Assembly: GCF_025143985.1 (NCBI RefSeq)
Contig: NZ_CP083564.1
Coordinates: forward strand, 2,883,001-2,947,000
Origin: Sulfitobacter sp. W027
GTDB lineage: Bacteria; Pseudomonadota; Alphaproteobacteria; Rhodobacterales; Rhodobacteraceae
Length of the DNA: 64,000 nt
Direction: 5' to 3'
Shown: in pieces, positions 8,851 through 17,955 of the stretch
Layout: the number at the start of each line of letters is the position of its first letter
Position numbering within the stretch: position 1 is the first letter of the stretch
Notes under the pieces: model-generated
Databases searched by the model: none
Told to the model about the DNA's origin: nothing
What the model saw: the letters and a program-made list of their open reading frames with translations, nothing else
Program-made: the position numbers and the translations under genes

Positions 8851-10046
8851 TTTGCACCTCCCAGCGTTGTCTTGGCGATGATCTGCCGCTGGATTTCGTT
8901 AGAGCCGCCAAAGATCGACAGCTTACGGTTGTTGAAATACTGCGCGGCCACCGGGCCGGCCTCATTCGGGTCAGGCAGCGCATCGTTGCTGCCCGCGACC
9001 GCTTCCGAGGCGAAGGGCATCGCATAGACGCCAGCCGCACGGCGCGCCAGATCGTTGATTTCCTGACGAATAATCGTGCCTTTAACCTTGAGCATGGAGC
9101 TTTCCACCCCCGGTGCCTGCCCTGCGGCGGCCTTGGAGATGATGCGCAGGTTGGTCGTGGCCATCGCCATCAGATCAATCTCTGCCTGCGCCACACGAGC
9201 GGCGAAATGCGGATTCTCGATCAGCGGGCGGCCCCCGGCCATTTCGGATTTGGCGATGCGTTTCACCGCCGCCAGACCGGCTTGGGAGAAGCCCACGCCC
9301 GCGATGTTGGTGCGCTCGTGGGTCAGGAGATACTTGGCGTAGGTCCAGCCCTTGTTCTCTTCGCCAACGAGGTTCTCGGCAGGGACTTTGACATCATCAA
9401 AGAACACCTCGTTCACCTCAGCGCCGCCATCCAAAAGGATGATCGGGCGCACGGTGATGCCGGGGGTGTCCATGTCGATCAAGAGGAAGGAAATCCCTTC
9501 CTGCTGCTTCACGTCTTTATCGGTGCGCACCAAACAGAAGATCATGTTGGCGTGCTGGCCGAGGGTGGTCCATGTCTTCTGGCCGTTGACGATGTAGTGG
9601 TCGCCATCCTTGACCGCGGTGGTCTTCAACGAGGCCAGATCCGACCCGGCGCCCGGCTCGGAATAGCCCTGACACCACCAGTCTTCACCCGAGAGGATGC
9701 GCGGTAACCAGTAGTCCTGCTGCTCCTTCGAGCCGAACTTCTGCAAGACGGGCGCCAGCATCGAGAGACCAAAGGGCACGATGCGCGGCGCGTGATGGGC
9801 GGCGGCCTCTTCCTCGAAAATATGGCGCTGCACGGCATTCCACGCGGCCCCGCCGAATTCCTTGGGCCAGTTGGTGGCCAGCCAGCCTTGATCGTTCAGG
9901 ATGGCGTGCCAGCGTTCGTGATCGTCCTTCGTCAGCTCTCGCCCGCGGCGCACCTTCTCGGAGAGTTCCTTGGGCAGTTTCTCGGCGAGGAATTGACGCA
10001 CCTCCTCGCGGAAGGCGCGTTCTTCGTCTGTATAGCTCAGGTCCAT
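8847..10046 (-). CDS. Acyl-CoA dehydrogenase, large-subunit type (PimC-like)
   Basis: This 399-residue flavoprotein would introduce the alpha-beta double bond in an acyl-CoA. Seen: MDLSYTDEERAFREEVRQFL at the N-terminus, the FAD-binding CQGYSEPGAGSDLASLKT segment (about 130-147), NGQKTWTTLGQHAN, the candidate catalytic base in LLTHERTNIAG (about 245), and IFGGSNEIQRQI near the end. The open frame extends upstream into the thiolase gene, but ATG 10046 starts the canonical sequence and has an AGGGG ribosome site, so I use it. It lies 11 bases after the thiolase stop and overlaps the next dehydrogenase gene. Its sequence type (PGAGSD, KGW, THERTN) matches the large subunit of pimeloyl-CoA dehydrogenase-like pairs. 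Confidence 0.88.
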   Translation of the reverse strand: MDLSYTDEERAFREEVRQFLAEKLPKELSEKVRRGRELTKDDHERWHAILNDQGWLATNWPKEFGGAAWNAVQRHIFEEEAAAHHAPRIVPFGLSMLAPVLQKFGSKEQQDYWLPRILSGEDWWCQGYSEPGAGSDLASLKTTAVKDGDHYIVNGQKTWTTLGQHANMIFCLVRTDKDVKQQEGISFLLIDMDTPGITVRPIILLDGGAEVNEVFFDDVKVPAENLVGEENKGWTYAKYLLTHERTNIAGVGFSQAGLAAVKRIAKSEMAGGRPLIENPHFAARVAQAEIDLMAMATTNLRIISKAAAGQAPGVESSMLKVKGTIIRQEINDLARRAAGVYAMPFASEAVAGSNDALPDPNEAGPVAAQYFNNRKLSIFGGSNEIQRQIIAKTTLGGAK

Positions 10047-10057
10047 GTCGGTCCCCT

Positions 10058-11233
10058 TTAGTAGATTTCGAAGAGGCCAGCCGCCCCCATGCCGCCGCCG
10101 ATGCACATCGTCACGACACCCAGTTTCGCGCCTCGGCGGTGGCCTTCGCGCAGGATGTGGCCGGTCATCCGCGCCCCGGTCATGCCGAAGGGGTGGCCGA
10201 TGGCGATGGAGCCGCCGTTCACGTTGCATTTGTCGGGGTCGATGCCCAGTTTGTCGCGGCAGTAAAGCGCTTGGCTGGCGAAGGCTTCGTTCAGCTCCCA
10301 GATGTCGATGTCATCGACAGTCAGCCCATGACGCTCCAGCAGACGTGGCACGGCAAAGACCGGGCCGATGCCCATTTCGTCAGGTTCGCAGCCCGCGACG
10401 GCGAAGCCTTTGAACGCGCCCATGGCTTGCAGGCCCTGCTGCTCGGCCTCTTTGCTGTCCATCAGCACGAGGGCCGCGGCACCGTCGGAAAGCTGGCTGG
10501 CGTTGCCCGCTGTGATGAAGGCCCCCTCGCCGCGCACGGGCGTCAGGCCTGCAAGCCCTTCGAGCGTGGTGCCGGGCCGGTTGCATTCGTCGCGGTCCAC
10601 AGTGACCTCGCGGGTGGAGATCTCCTTGGTCTCCTTGTCCTGCACGCCCATGGTGGTCTGCATCGGGACGATCTCGTCGTCGAAGAGACCGGCCTCTTGC
10701 GCGGCGGCAATCAACTGCTGGCTGCGCAGACCGTAGGCGTCCTGATCCTCGCGTGAGATGCCATAGCGTTTGGCGACGATGTCGGCGGTGTCGATCATCG
10801 CCATATAGACTTCGGGCTTATGCTCCAGAAGCCAGGCTTCCTTGACCGATTTCACATCCGGCTGGATCAGCGAGATGCTTTCGACCCCGCCTGCAACCAT
10901 CGGGCCTGCGCCCTCCATGCAGATCGCATTGGCGGCCATGGCGACGGTTTGCAGACCCGACGAGCAGAAGCGGTTCACGGTCACGCCCGAGGCGGTCACC
11001 GGCAGGCCAGCGCGCAGAGCGATCTGGCGCGCGATGTTCGAGCCAGTTGCGCCTTCGGGGTAGCCGCAGCCGATCATCACGTCTTCGATGGCCGAAGGAT
11101 CGACGCCCGAGCGTTTCACGGCTTCGGCAACGACATGGCCGCCCATGGTGGCACCATGGGTCATGTTGAATGACCCGCGGAAGGATTTGGCCAGCCCGGT
11201 GCGGACGGCAGAGACGATTACGGCCTGTTTCAT
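10058..11233 (-). CDS. Acetyl-CoA C-acyltransferase (thiolase, PimB-like)
   Basis: A 391-residue degradative-type thiolase that splits 3-ketoacyl-CoA with CoA. The nucleophilic cysteine is in [19 protein letters not shown] (about Cys88); the histidine in [20 protein letters not shown] (about 348) and the second catalytic cysteine in [16 protein letters not shown] (about 378) are present. Length and motifs are complete. Its start overlaps the stop of the bifunctional 3-hydroxyacyl-CoA dehydrogenase gene (ATGA), and the acyl-CoA dehydrogenase pair follows, so it completes one beta-oxidation cycle encoded in a single transcript. Confidence 0.92.
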   Translation of the reverse strand: MKQAVIVSAVRTGLAKSFRGSFNMTHGATMGGHVVAEAVKRSGVDPSAIEDVMIGCGYPEGATGSNIARQIALRAGLPVTASGVTVNRFCSSGLQTVAMAANAICMEGAGPMVAGGVESISLIQPDVKSVKEAWLLEHKPEVYMAMIDTADIVAKRYGISREDQDAYGLRSQQLIAAAQEAGLFDDEIVPMQTTMGVQDKETKEISTREVTVDRDECNRPGTTLEGLAGLTPVRGEGAFITAGNASQLSDGAAALVLMDSKEAEQQGLQAMGAFKGFAVAGCEPDEMGIGPVFAVPRLLERHGLTVDDIDIWELNEAFASQALYCRDKLGIDPDKCNVNGGSIAIGHPFGMTGARMTGHILREGHRRGAKLGVVTMCIGGGMGAAGLFEIY

Positions 11234-13326
11234 TTGGCAGCTTCCTTGTTCAGATCATCAAAGTTGCGGTTGGTCTTGACCAGTTCGACCAGCAGCCGCG
11301 CTGGTTTCCAGAACCAAGGGTCTTTCTCGGCAAAGCCTTCGATCGCGGCGAGGACGTTGGGCAGGCCCTGAATGTCGGCCCATTTCATCGGGCCACCCCA
11401 ATAACGCGGGAAGCCGTAGCCAAAGAGCAGCGTCATATCCACGTCGAGCGGGCGTTTGGCGATGCCCTCTTCCAGCACCTTGGCGGCCTCATTGACCATG
11501 GCGCACATATAGCGGCGCACGATTTCGGCCTCGGTGAACTCGCGCGGGGTGATGCCGCGTTCCTTCTGCTCTTCTTCGATCAGGCGGGTGATTTCCGGGT
11601 TCGGCGTGCCGCCGCGTTTGCCCTTCTCGTAAATGTAGTAGCCTTGGCCGGTCTTCTGGCCGAAGTGCCCCTGTTCGCAGAGCCGGTCGATATAGGTCGG
11701 TACACGCTCCTCGGGGTGGCGCGTGGCGGCCTTGCGCTTGCGCGTGGCCCAGCCGATGTCGAGCCCAGCGAGATCGGCCACGGCGAAGGGGCCCATGGCA
11801 AAGCCGAATTTCTCAAGTGCCGCGTCGATCTTGTAGGGGCTGGCGCCGTCCAGCACCATGTGGTCCGCCGCGGTGCGGTAGGTGGCGAGGATGCGGTTGC
11901 CAATGAAGCCATCGCAGACGCCCGCGCGGACGCTGATCTTGCCAAGCGCCTTACCGAGGGCAAAGCCCGTAGCGACCACATCTTTCGCGGTCTTGTCGGC
12001 GACAACCACTTCAAGCAGTTTCATCACATGCGCGGGCGAGAAGAAGTGCAGCCCGATCACGTCCTCGGGGCGCTTGGTTGAGGCGGCGATCTCGTTCACG
12101 TCGAGATAAGAGGTGTTGGAGGCCAGCACGCAGCCCGGCTTGCAGACGGCGTCGAGCTTGCCGAAGACCTGCTTTTTGACGTCCATGTCCTCGAAGACCG
12201 CTTCGACCACCAGATCGACGTCCGACAGGCTGTCGTATTCGGTGGAGACTTTGAGGGCGTCACCAGTCAGGTGATCGAACTTCGCCTGATCGATTTTACC
12301 GCGTTTCAGCGCGCCCTGCAGGTTGCCCGAAATGCGGTCGTGCGCGGCCTTGGCGGCTTCGTCCTTCATCTCGATCAGCACGACCGAGAAGCCCGACAAG
12401 AGCGCCGCCGTGGCGATGCCCGCCCCCATTGTGCCGCCACCGATCACGCCGATGGCTTTCAACTCGCGCGGCTCGACGCCTTTCAGCTCGGGCAGGTTGC
12501 TGACCGCGCGTTCGGAGAAGAAGGCATGGATCATGCCCTGGCGCTGGTCGGTGTTCATCAGTTCGGAGAAGATGCGGCGCTCGGCCTTCATACCCTCCTC
12601 GAAGGGTTTCTCGACACCCGCCTGCACGGCGCGCACCGCCTCGGCGGGGGAAATCTGGCCGCGGCCTTTCTTCAGCGTCGCCTCGTATGCGGCATCCCAG
12701 TTGATGGGCGCGGGTGCGGGCATGTCGCAGATCGGACGACGTTCCGCGCCGCTGTCGAGTAACTCGCCGACGTAGGCGAGGCCCACTTCCTGCGGATCGC
12801 CCTCCTCCACGCGGTCGACGATGCCCATCTCAAGCGCCTGCGGTGCCTTAATATGGCGGCCTGTGGTGATCGCATCAAGCGCCGGTTCAACGCCGATCAG
12901 ACGCGGCAGACGCTGGGTGCCGCCCGCGCCGGGGATCAGGCCGAGGTGCACCTCCGGCAGACCGACACGCGCCGAAGGCTGAGCGATGCGGTAATGCGCC
13001 GAGAGGGCCACTTCGAGACCGCCGCCGAGGCTCACGCCATGCATGGAGGCCACGACCAGAAGCGGCGAGGCTTCGATCCGGTTGCAGAGGTTGGGCAGAT
13101 GCGGCTCCATCGGCGGCTTGCCAAATTCGGTGATGTCGGCCCCGGCGATGAAGGCGCGGCCTTCGCCCACGATCATCACGGCGCGCACGCCGTCTTCAGC
13201 CTCGGCACGGTCCATGCCGTCGGCCAGCCCCTGCCGCACGGCTTGGCTCAGCGCGTTGACGGGCGGGTTTTCGATGCGCAGCACGACGATGTCGTCATGG
13301 CGGGAATAGGCAATCTTGTCAGTCAT
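11230..13326 (-). CDS. Bifunctional enoyl-CoA hydratase / 3-hydroxyacyl-CoA dehydrogenase (FadJ/PimF-like)
   Basis: The 698-residue protein fuses a crotonase domain (about 1-190; [31 protein letters not shown], and [18 protein letters not shown] with the catalytic glutamate-containing segment upstream) to an NAD-dependent 3-hydroxyacyl-CoA dehydrogenase. The Rossmann start [18 protein letters not shown] is near residue 292, and the HCDH signature [18 protein letters not shown] follows near 425. Two C-terminal helical domains (DGFIGNRIL about 480; [17 protein letters not shown] about 620) finish it. It would hydrate and then oxidise the acyl-CoA intermediate. An AAGGAG site precedes ATG 13326. 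It is the first catabolic gene after the IclR regulator, 17 bp downstream. Confidence 0.92.
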   Translation of the reverse strand: MTDKIAYSRHDDIVVLRIENPPVNALSQAVRQGLADGMDRAEAEDGVRAVMIVGEGRAFIAGADITEFGKPPMEPHLPNLCNRIEASPLLVVASMHGVSLGGGLEVALSAHYRIAQPSARVGLPEVHLGLIPGAGGTQRLPRLIGVEPALDAITTGRHIKAPQALEMGIVDRVEEGDPQEVGLAYVGELLDSGAERRPICDMPAPAPINWDAAYEATLKKGRGQISPAEAVRAVQAGVEKPFEEGMKAERRIFSELMNTDQRQGMIHAFFSERAVSNLPELKGVEPRELKAIGVIGGGTMGAGIATAALLSGFSVVLIEMKDEAAKAAHDRISGNLQGALKRGKIDQAKFDHLTGDALKVSTEYDSLSDVDLVVEAVFEDMDVKKQVFGKLDAVCKPGCVLASNTSYLDVNEIAASTKRPEDVIGLHFFSPAHVMKLLEVVVADKTAKDVVATGFALGKALGKISVRAGVCDGFIGNRILATYRTAADHMVLDGASPYKIDAALEKFGFAMGPFAVADLAGLDIGWATRKRKAATRHPEERVPTYIDRLCEQGHFGQKTGQGYYIYEKGKRGGTPNPEITRLIEEEQKERGITPREFTEAEIVRRYMCAMVNEAAKVLEEGIAKRPLDVDMTLLFGYGFPRYWGGPMKWADIQGLPNVLAAIEGFAEKDPWFWKPARLLVELVKTNRNFDDLNKEAAK

Positions 13327-13343
13327 ATCAGTAACTCCTTGAT

Positions 13344-14129
13344 CTATCCGCGCCGGGACAGGGCCGGTGCCCGTCCGGTGCGTTGTTCGATGCCGCTGAC
13401 CACGTCACGCAGCGCTGGTCCCACTTGTGACAGAATGCGGCTGTCGGGCAAGTCGCCCGGCAAAGCGCCGCAGGTGAAGGCCACAGGCTCTCCGAATTCC
13501 CCTGCGTAATAGGGCACGCTCACAGCGTTGATGCTGCGGGCATAGCGGGTTTCGGGCGGGGCGAGGACAAAGCCCTGCGCCAGCAGTTGCTCATACCCCT
13601 CACGGCGGAAATTGCGCAGCCGGTCATCCGGCTCCAGCCCGTCAAAACGGTTCTCGTCCAGACTGGCCAGCGTGGCGAGGCCCGAGGAAGAACCATAGAC
13701 CGGGATGCGGTGCCCCGGCTCTAGCCAGATGGTCGAGGCGGTATGCGGACGCCATGTGCGCACCAGCATCATCCGGTCGCCATCGCGCACGGCGATCAGC
13801 GCCAGCGTGCGGGTCTCATCCGCCAATTGTTGCATCGCATCTGACGCCATATCAACAAAGCTGACCGCGACCGAGGCGACCGAGCCGAGCGCAATCGCCG
13901 CAGGCCCTAGCCGAAACTTGTCGTTGCGCCCGCCATGCGCCAGATAGCCCAGTTCGCACAGTGTATAAGTTAGCCGCGAAACGGTAGGTTTCGGCAGCCC
14001 CGTCCGCTCGGCAATCTGCGCGTGGCTCAACCCGCTGTCACTGGCACGGAAGGCGCGCAGAATCCCGAGACCCCGCGCCAGCGTATTGGCGAACTTGCGG
14101 TCAGTTGTCGTTTCGTCGCGGTCCTTCAT
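13344..14129 (-). CDS. IclR-family transcriptional regulator
   Basis: A 261-residue DNA-binding regulator. The N-terminal winged helix-turn-helix (LARGLGILRAF, LSHAQIAERTGLPKPTVSRL, about 15-60) is followed by the IclR effector domain (about 85-250) with the usual GHRIPVYGSSSGLATLASL-like segment, ending SQVGPALRDVVSGIEQ. It overlaps the last codons of the TRAP large-permease gene (ATGA) and precedes the beta-oxidation genes by 17 bp, so transporter, regulator and enzymes seem to lie in one transcript. The inferred role is effector-dependent control of this operon through the repeated GTTTCGC / GCAAAAC elements upstream of the TRAP binding-protein gene. Confidence 0.88.
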   Translation of the reverse strand: MKDRDETTTDRKFANTLARGLGILRAFRASDSGLSHAQIAERTGLPKPTVSRLTYTLCELGYLAHGGRNDKFRLGPAAIALGSVASVAVSFVDMASDAMQQLADETRTLALIAVRDGDRMMLVRTWRPHTASTIWLEPGHRIPVYGSSSGLATLASLDENRFDGLEPDDRLRNFRREGYEQLLAQGFVLAPPETRYARSINAVSVPYYAGEFGEPVAFTCGALPGDLPDSRILSQVGPALRDVVSGIEQRTGRAPALSRRG

Positions 14130-15466
14130 CGCGCCGCCATCGGGATCAGGAGCGATATCATCGGGAAGGACATGATCAGGATCAACACGATGAAATCGAC
14201 GCTGAGGAAACGGGTAATGCCTGCGAAGATCTTGTCGATCGGCGCTTCGCGGCCCACCACATTGGCGATGACAAAGACGTTCAGGCCCACGGGCGGCGTG
14301 ATCAGGCCGATTTCCAGCAGTTTGATGACCACGACGCCGAACCAGATGAGGTTGAGGTCATAGCTTTCCACCAGCGGGATCATCAGCGGCAGGGTCAGGA
14401 CCATGATGCCGATGGGATCAAGGAACATGCCCAAGAGCAGATAGATCAGCGCGATGCAGAGCATCAGCACGACAAGCGACATCTGCGCATCCGACACGAA
14501 ACCAACGATGGTGCCCGCGACGCCCGTCAGCGCCACGAAGGCTACAAAAATCTTGGCACTGGCAGCAATCAGGAAGATAGCAGAAGTCTGCACACAGGTT
14601 TCTTTTACTGCCTCCCAAAGACCCGCCCAGTTGAGCTTGCCCTGTACGAAACCGATCAGCGTGGCCGAGACGACGCAGACGGCAGCGGCTTCGGTCGCGG
14701 TGAAGATGCCGCCATAGATGCCCCCGATGATCAGCACGAAAAGCAGGATCGCGGGCCAGCTTTCGAGGGCCGCCTGCCAACGCTCACCGGTGGTGTAGCG
14801 CTGGTCGGTCGACGGTGCGATGGCCGGATCGCGCCAGACCCAGACGGCGATGACAAGGATGAAGCCCGCCAGCGTCAGAAGGCCCGGCAACACGCCTGCA
14901 AGGAAGAGCGAGGAGATCGAGGTCTCGGTGAAGATACCGTAGATGATGAACAGAACCGAAGGCGGGATGAGCGAGCCCAAGGTACCGCCCGCCGCGACCG
15001 AGGCCGTGGCCAGACGTGGGTCATAGCCCATGCGCAGCATCTCGGGCGTGCAGATTTTCCCCATGGTCGAGGCGCAGGCGATGGACGACCCGGTGATCGC
15101 GGAAAACCCGCCGCAGCCCATGACGCTGGCCATCGCAACGCCGCCCGGCAGACGGGTCAGCCAGACCTTTGCGGCATGGTAAATCTTGGTCGTGATGTCG
15201 GCACGATAGGCGATATGTCCAAGCGCCACGAAAAGCGGGATCATCGACAGGTCGTAGGAGTGAATGAGGTCGAAGGAGTTGGAAAACACCATTGAGGTGG
15301 TCGCCTTGATCGCGCGTTCGGGCATGAAGGTGCCGGTGCGGAAGGCGAAGATAAAGAAGGTGGCGACGGTCGCCACAGCAGCCAGCGTAAAGGCGATTGG
15401 CACGCGTAGGGCAAGCAGGATCAGCACCGCGGCAAAGGCGATCATTCCGATGGTCGAGGCATCCAT
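14126..15466 (-). CDS. TRAP transporter large permease (DctM family)
   Basis: A 446-residue integral membrane protein, the ion-coupled transport subunit of a tripartite ATP-independent periplasmic transporter. It has about twelve hydrophobic segments and DctM signatures such as FVALGHIAYRADI, GCGGFSAITGSSIACASTMGKI near residue 115 and AGGTLGSLIPPSVLFIIYGI near 155; a second inverted-repeat half carries PPVGLNVFVIANV near the end. The start codon shares bases with the stop of the small-permease gene (both at 15466), so the two are translationally coupled. It acts with DctQ (15466-15999) and DctP (16027-17082). Position in the beta-oxidation train suggests an organic-acid substrate. Confidence 0.92.
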   Translation of the reverse strand: MDASTIGMIAFAAVLILLALRVPIAFTLAAVATVATFFIFAFRTGTFMPERAIKATTSMVFSNSFDLIHSYDLSMIPLFVALGHIAYRADITTKIYHAAKVWLTRLPGGVAMASVMGCGGFSAITGSSIACASTMGKICTPEMLRMGYDPRLATASVAAGGTLGSLIPPSVLFIIYGIFTETSISSLFLAGVLPGLLTLAGFILVIAVWVWRDPAIAPSTDQRYTTGERWQAALESWPAILLFVLIIGGIYGGIFTATEAAAVCVVSATLIGFVQGKLNWAGLWEAVKETCVQTSAIFLIAASAKIFVAFVALTGVAGTIVGFVSDAQMSLVVLMLCIALIYLLLGMFLDPIGIMVLTLPLMIPLVESYDLNLIWFGVVVIKLLEIGLITPPVGLNVFVIANVVGREAPIDKIFAGITRFLSVDFIVLILIMSFPMISLLIPMAAR

Positions 15467-15999
15467 TACAGCACGTCCTTTTCGACCATCAGGTCAGCAG
15501 CATGTTGTTGTTCGTCCGAGACGACACCGCCCGACAGAACCGTGCGCCCATCGCGCCACGTTAGTTCAGCCAGTCGCAGGAAGGTGGCGATCATCCCGAC
15601 AAGGAACAGCAGCCGTCCGGGCCATTTTGGCAGGTTCAGGTCGCCGTAGAAAAAGCTGCCCTTCTCCACCACGGCAAAGAACTCGCGCCCGCCGGAATAG
15701 ATCAGCGGGGCCAGCGCCAGCATACCGATGGCAGAGCCTGCAACGATCAACACGGAACGAGCGCGGTCGGGAAACCGGTCCGTCACGAAGGCCACGGAGA
15801 CATGCGCACGGGCTGCGGTGGCAGCGGCGAGGGGCAGCAGGATGGCGGCGACCATGAGCTCGCGCACCATGGTCACACTATCGGGCACCTGACTGGCAAA
15901 AAGCGCACGAGCGATCACGTTGGAGGTGATCAGCACCCCCAAAGCGATTACCGCCAAAGCGCCCAAACTCAACAGGATTTTCTCTAGATTTACCAACAT
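15466..15999 (-). CDS. TRAP transporter small permease (DctQ family)
   Basis: A 177-residue membrane protein with four predicted helices (about 8-28, 45-65, 85-105, 128-148), the small subunit of the TRAP transporter. Family signs are the VIARALFASQVPDSVTMVRE segment after helix one and the charged stretch between helices two and three. It sits between DctP and DctM, 27 bp after the binding-protein stop and coupled to the large permease. Substrate specificity lies in the binding protein. Confidence 0.88.
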   Translation of the reverse strand: MLVNLEKILLSLGALAVIALGVLITSNVIARALFASQVPDSVTMVRELMVAAILLPLAAATAARAHVSVAFVTDRFPDRARSVLIVAGSAIGMLALAPLIYSGGREFFAVVEKGSFFYGDLNLPKWPGRLLFLVGMIATFLRLAELTWRDGRTVLSGGVVSDEQQHAADLMVEKDVL

Positions 16000-16026
16000 A
16001 TGCTGCCCCTCCCCAGTGTTACGCGA

Positions 16027-17082
16027 TCAGTTGCTTTTGGCTTCCCAAGGGTAGCCATTGGCGTCGCGCTGCTCGGTGTATTTGGTGATGAGGCCTTTGT
16101 ACTCTTCCAGCAGTTCCTCACCCGGCAGACCGGCAGAGCTGGCAGTTTGCACCCATTCGTCGAGGAACTTCTTACCGGCATCAACGAGTTGCGTGCGGTC
16201 TTCTTCGGGCAGGGTGATGACTTCGACGCCCTGCTCTTTCATCGAAGCGATGGCTTTTTCGTTGGCCTCTGTGATCATGCGGCCAAACTCATCCGCCATG
16301 TCCGAACCGACGGAAGCCAGCGTTTCCTGCTGCTCGGGCGTCAGGCTGTCATGCATGTCCTTGTTCATGAAGATGCCAAGGCCGCCAACCTGACCCCAGT
16401 CGAGGATCGTGTAGCTGTCCATCACTTCGGCCTGTTTCAGCGCCGCGACGGCATAGCTGTAGCCCTGCGAGCAGTCGATCAGACCGGTGTCGAGACCCTG
16501 GTATGCGTCATAGATCGACATGTTGACCATGTTCGCGCCCTGCTCGCCGAAGACCTTGCCGTATGCGCCCACGCCGCGGACTTTCTTGCCCGAGATATCG
16601 CCCACAGATTTAATCGCGCCGCCCTTGCAGCCGATGTTCACCTGAGATGTCGTCCAAGTGCCGATATAGACGAGGTTCTTGTCGGCCAGATCGTCTTGGA
16701 TCGCTTGGCTGGAGCGCATCAGCTCATCCGTGGCGCGCATGCCGACCCAAGCGTCGGGGTTGTTTACAGGCAGGTCAGCGATGCCATAGCCTGCCATTTC
16801 CTGCGGGTAGTAAACAGCGATGACCGAGCCTGTGTCAGCCACGCCATCGGCGATGGATTGCACGGCGGCGTTGGCTTTGAACAGCGCCCCACCCCATTGA
16901 ATGTCGAATCGCATGTCACCGTCCGAGCGTTCGGCAACCTGATCGGCGAACCACTGCAACGCATCGGCGCGGGCGCCGCGATTTGGGCCGGCTTCACCGT
17001 GAATCAACACGGTTTCGGCACTTACAGCGCCGCCAGCCAGCGCCAGAGCTGCGGCGCAGCTCAGGTGTTTGAAAATTGTCAT
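16027..17082 (-). CDS. TRAP transporter substrate-binding protein (DctP family)
   Basis: The 351-residue periplasmic receptor of the TRAP system. ATG 17082 is chosen over an upstream in-frame start because it gives a clean Sec signal (MTIFKHLSCAAALALAGGAVSAE, cleavage near residue 22) and has GGGAGGAG at the right distance. The mature part has the DctP layout, including VRGVGAYGKVFGEQGANMVN in the position of the segment carrying the usual carboxylate-binding arginine and YDAYQGLDTGLIDC in the region of the QGLD motif. Its ligand is likely an organic anion. It heads the long operon; paired GTTTCGC / GCAAAAC elements lie 20-110 bp upstream. Confidence 0.88.
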   Translation of the reverse strand: MTIFKHLSCAAALALAGGAVSAETVLIHGEAGPNRGARADALQWFADQVAERSDGDMRFDIQWGGALFKANAAVQSIADGVADTGSVIAVYYPQEMAGYGIADLPVNNPDAWVGMRATDELMRSSQAIQDDLADKNLVYIGTWTTSQVNIGCKGGAIKSVGDISGKKVRGVGAYGKVFGEQGANMVNMSIYDAYQGLDTGLIDCSQGYSYAVAALKQAEVMDSYTILDWGQVGGLGIFMNKDMHDSLTPEQQETLASVGSDMADEFGRMITEANEKAIASMKEQGVEVITLPEEDRTQLVDAGKKFLDEWVQTASSAGLPGEELLEEYKGLITKYTEQRDANGYPWEAKSN

Positions 17083-17103
17083 ATCGGCTCCTCCCAGAGA
17101 CTT

Positions 17104-17193
17104 GTTTCGCAATGCAAAACATTGTTTCGCATTTGTCGCAGGTCACGCTAGTCCGCAGGTCGAAACCGATCAAGCAAAACTTCGCAGTTTTGC
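17104..17193. promoter_or_regulatory. Candidate IclR-type operator cluster upstream of the TRAP/beta-oxidation operon
   Basis: Three alternating 7-base units are visible at 17104-17130: GTTTCGC, GCAAAAC and GTTTCGC, each separated by three bases, so that neighbours form imperfect inverted repeats. A further inverted repeat lies at 17174-17193, GCAAAACT and AGTTTTGC around a 4-base loop. The cluster lies just upstream of the DctP start at 17082 and between divergent genes. IclR-family regulators commonly bind short palindromes of this type; assignment to the IclR gene of the operon is inference. Confidence 0.5.
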
Positions 17194-17293
17194 AGGGGCA
17201 TCTTCTAGGCATCTGAAATCACTGTATGAAAACATTATGCAGCGGGAAGAAACGCCGCTTGCGTGCAGTGTTGCGGCACGGCAGGCTGCCGAT

Positions 17294-17938
17294 ATGACAA
17301 AAGAGAGCGCCCCCTGCTTTGCCCATTTGCTGGTGAACGGCCAGCCCGTAGACCCAGAAACCCGGCGCGATGTGGCCCGCTTTCGCCGCGCGGAACGGGC
17401 CCGGCTCATGGCCACACGGCGGGGGTTATCGGCGGATCACCTAGCAGCGCAGTCTGCGCGGGTGGCGCGGGCATTGACGCGGTTGATCTCGGCCTCCCCC
17501 TCTCTGACCATCGCCGCCTATTGGCCGATCCGGGGGGAGTTGGACCTGCGCGGCTGGATGGGGGAAATGCACGACCACGGGGCGCAGATTGCGCTGCCAG
17601 TCGTCATAGAGAAAGACGCGCCAGTCGCTTTTCACCGCTGGACACCGGGGTGCGCGATGACCCGAGGGGTTTGGAATATCCCCGTGCCAGAGACCGCCGC
17701 GCCGCTGACCCCCGATGTGGTGATTGCACCGCTGCTGGGACTTGATGCCGCGGGCTTTCGTTTGGGCAATGGCGGCGGGTATTATGACCGAACGCTTGCA
17801 GCGCTGCCCATAATGCCCCGGGTGATCGGTGTGGGCCATATCTTTTGCCCGCTGGATACGATCTTTCCCATGCCATGGGACGTGCCCATGCAGCAGTCCG
17901 TGCTGGGCGACGGCCGGGTGATTGACCACGCCCGTTAA
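17294..17938 (+). CDS. 5-formyltetrahydrofolate cyclo-ligase
   Basis: The enzyme converts 5-formyl-THF to 5,10-methenyl-THF with ATP in one-carbon metabolism. The C-terminal signature LGNGGGYYDRTLAAL and the earlier AAYWPIRGELD and PVVIEKDAPVAFHRW segments are diagnostic. An N-terminal stretch (CFAHLLVNGQPVDPETRRDV) before the RRAERARL helix resembles that of other alphaproteobacterial members. The open frame extends further upstream to 17069, but ATG 17294 matches expected length (214 residues); ATG 17237 is an alternative. The ribosome site is weak. It is divergent from the TRAP operon and convergent with the metallo-hydrolase gene, with 17 bp between the two ends. Confidence 0.85.
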   Translation: MTKESAPCFAHLLVNGQPVDPETRRDVARFRRAERARLMATRRGLSADHLAAQSARVARALTRLISASPSLTIAAYWPIRGELDLRGWMGEMHDHGAQIALPVVIEKDAPVAFHRWTPGCAMTRGVWNIPVPETAAPLTPDVVIAPLLGLDAAGFRLGNGGGYYDRTLAALPIMPRVIGVGHIFCPLDTIFPMPWDVPMQQSVLGDGRVIDHAR

Positions 17939-17955
17939 GGCGTGGCCGAAAGAGC

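Noticed and set aside
14105..15295. A 396-codon open frame antisense to the TRAP large permease
   Set aside because: Antisense of a membrane protein gives charged His- and Asp-rich protein; no motif and no ribosome site.
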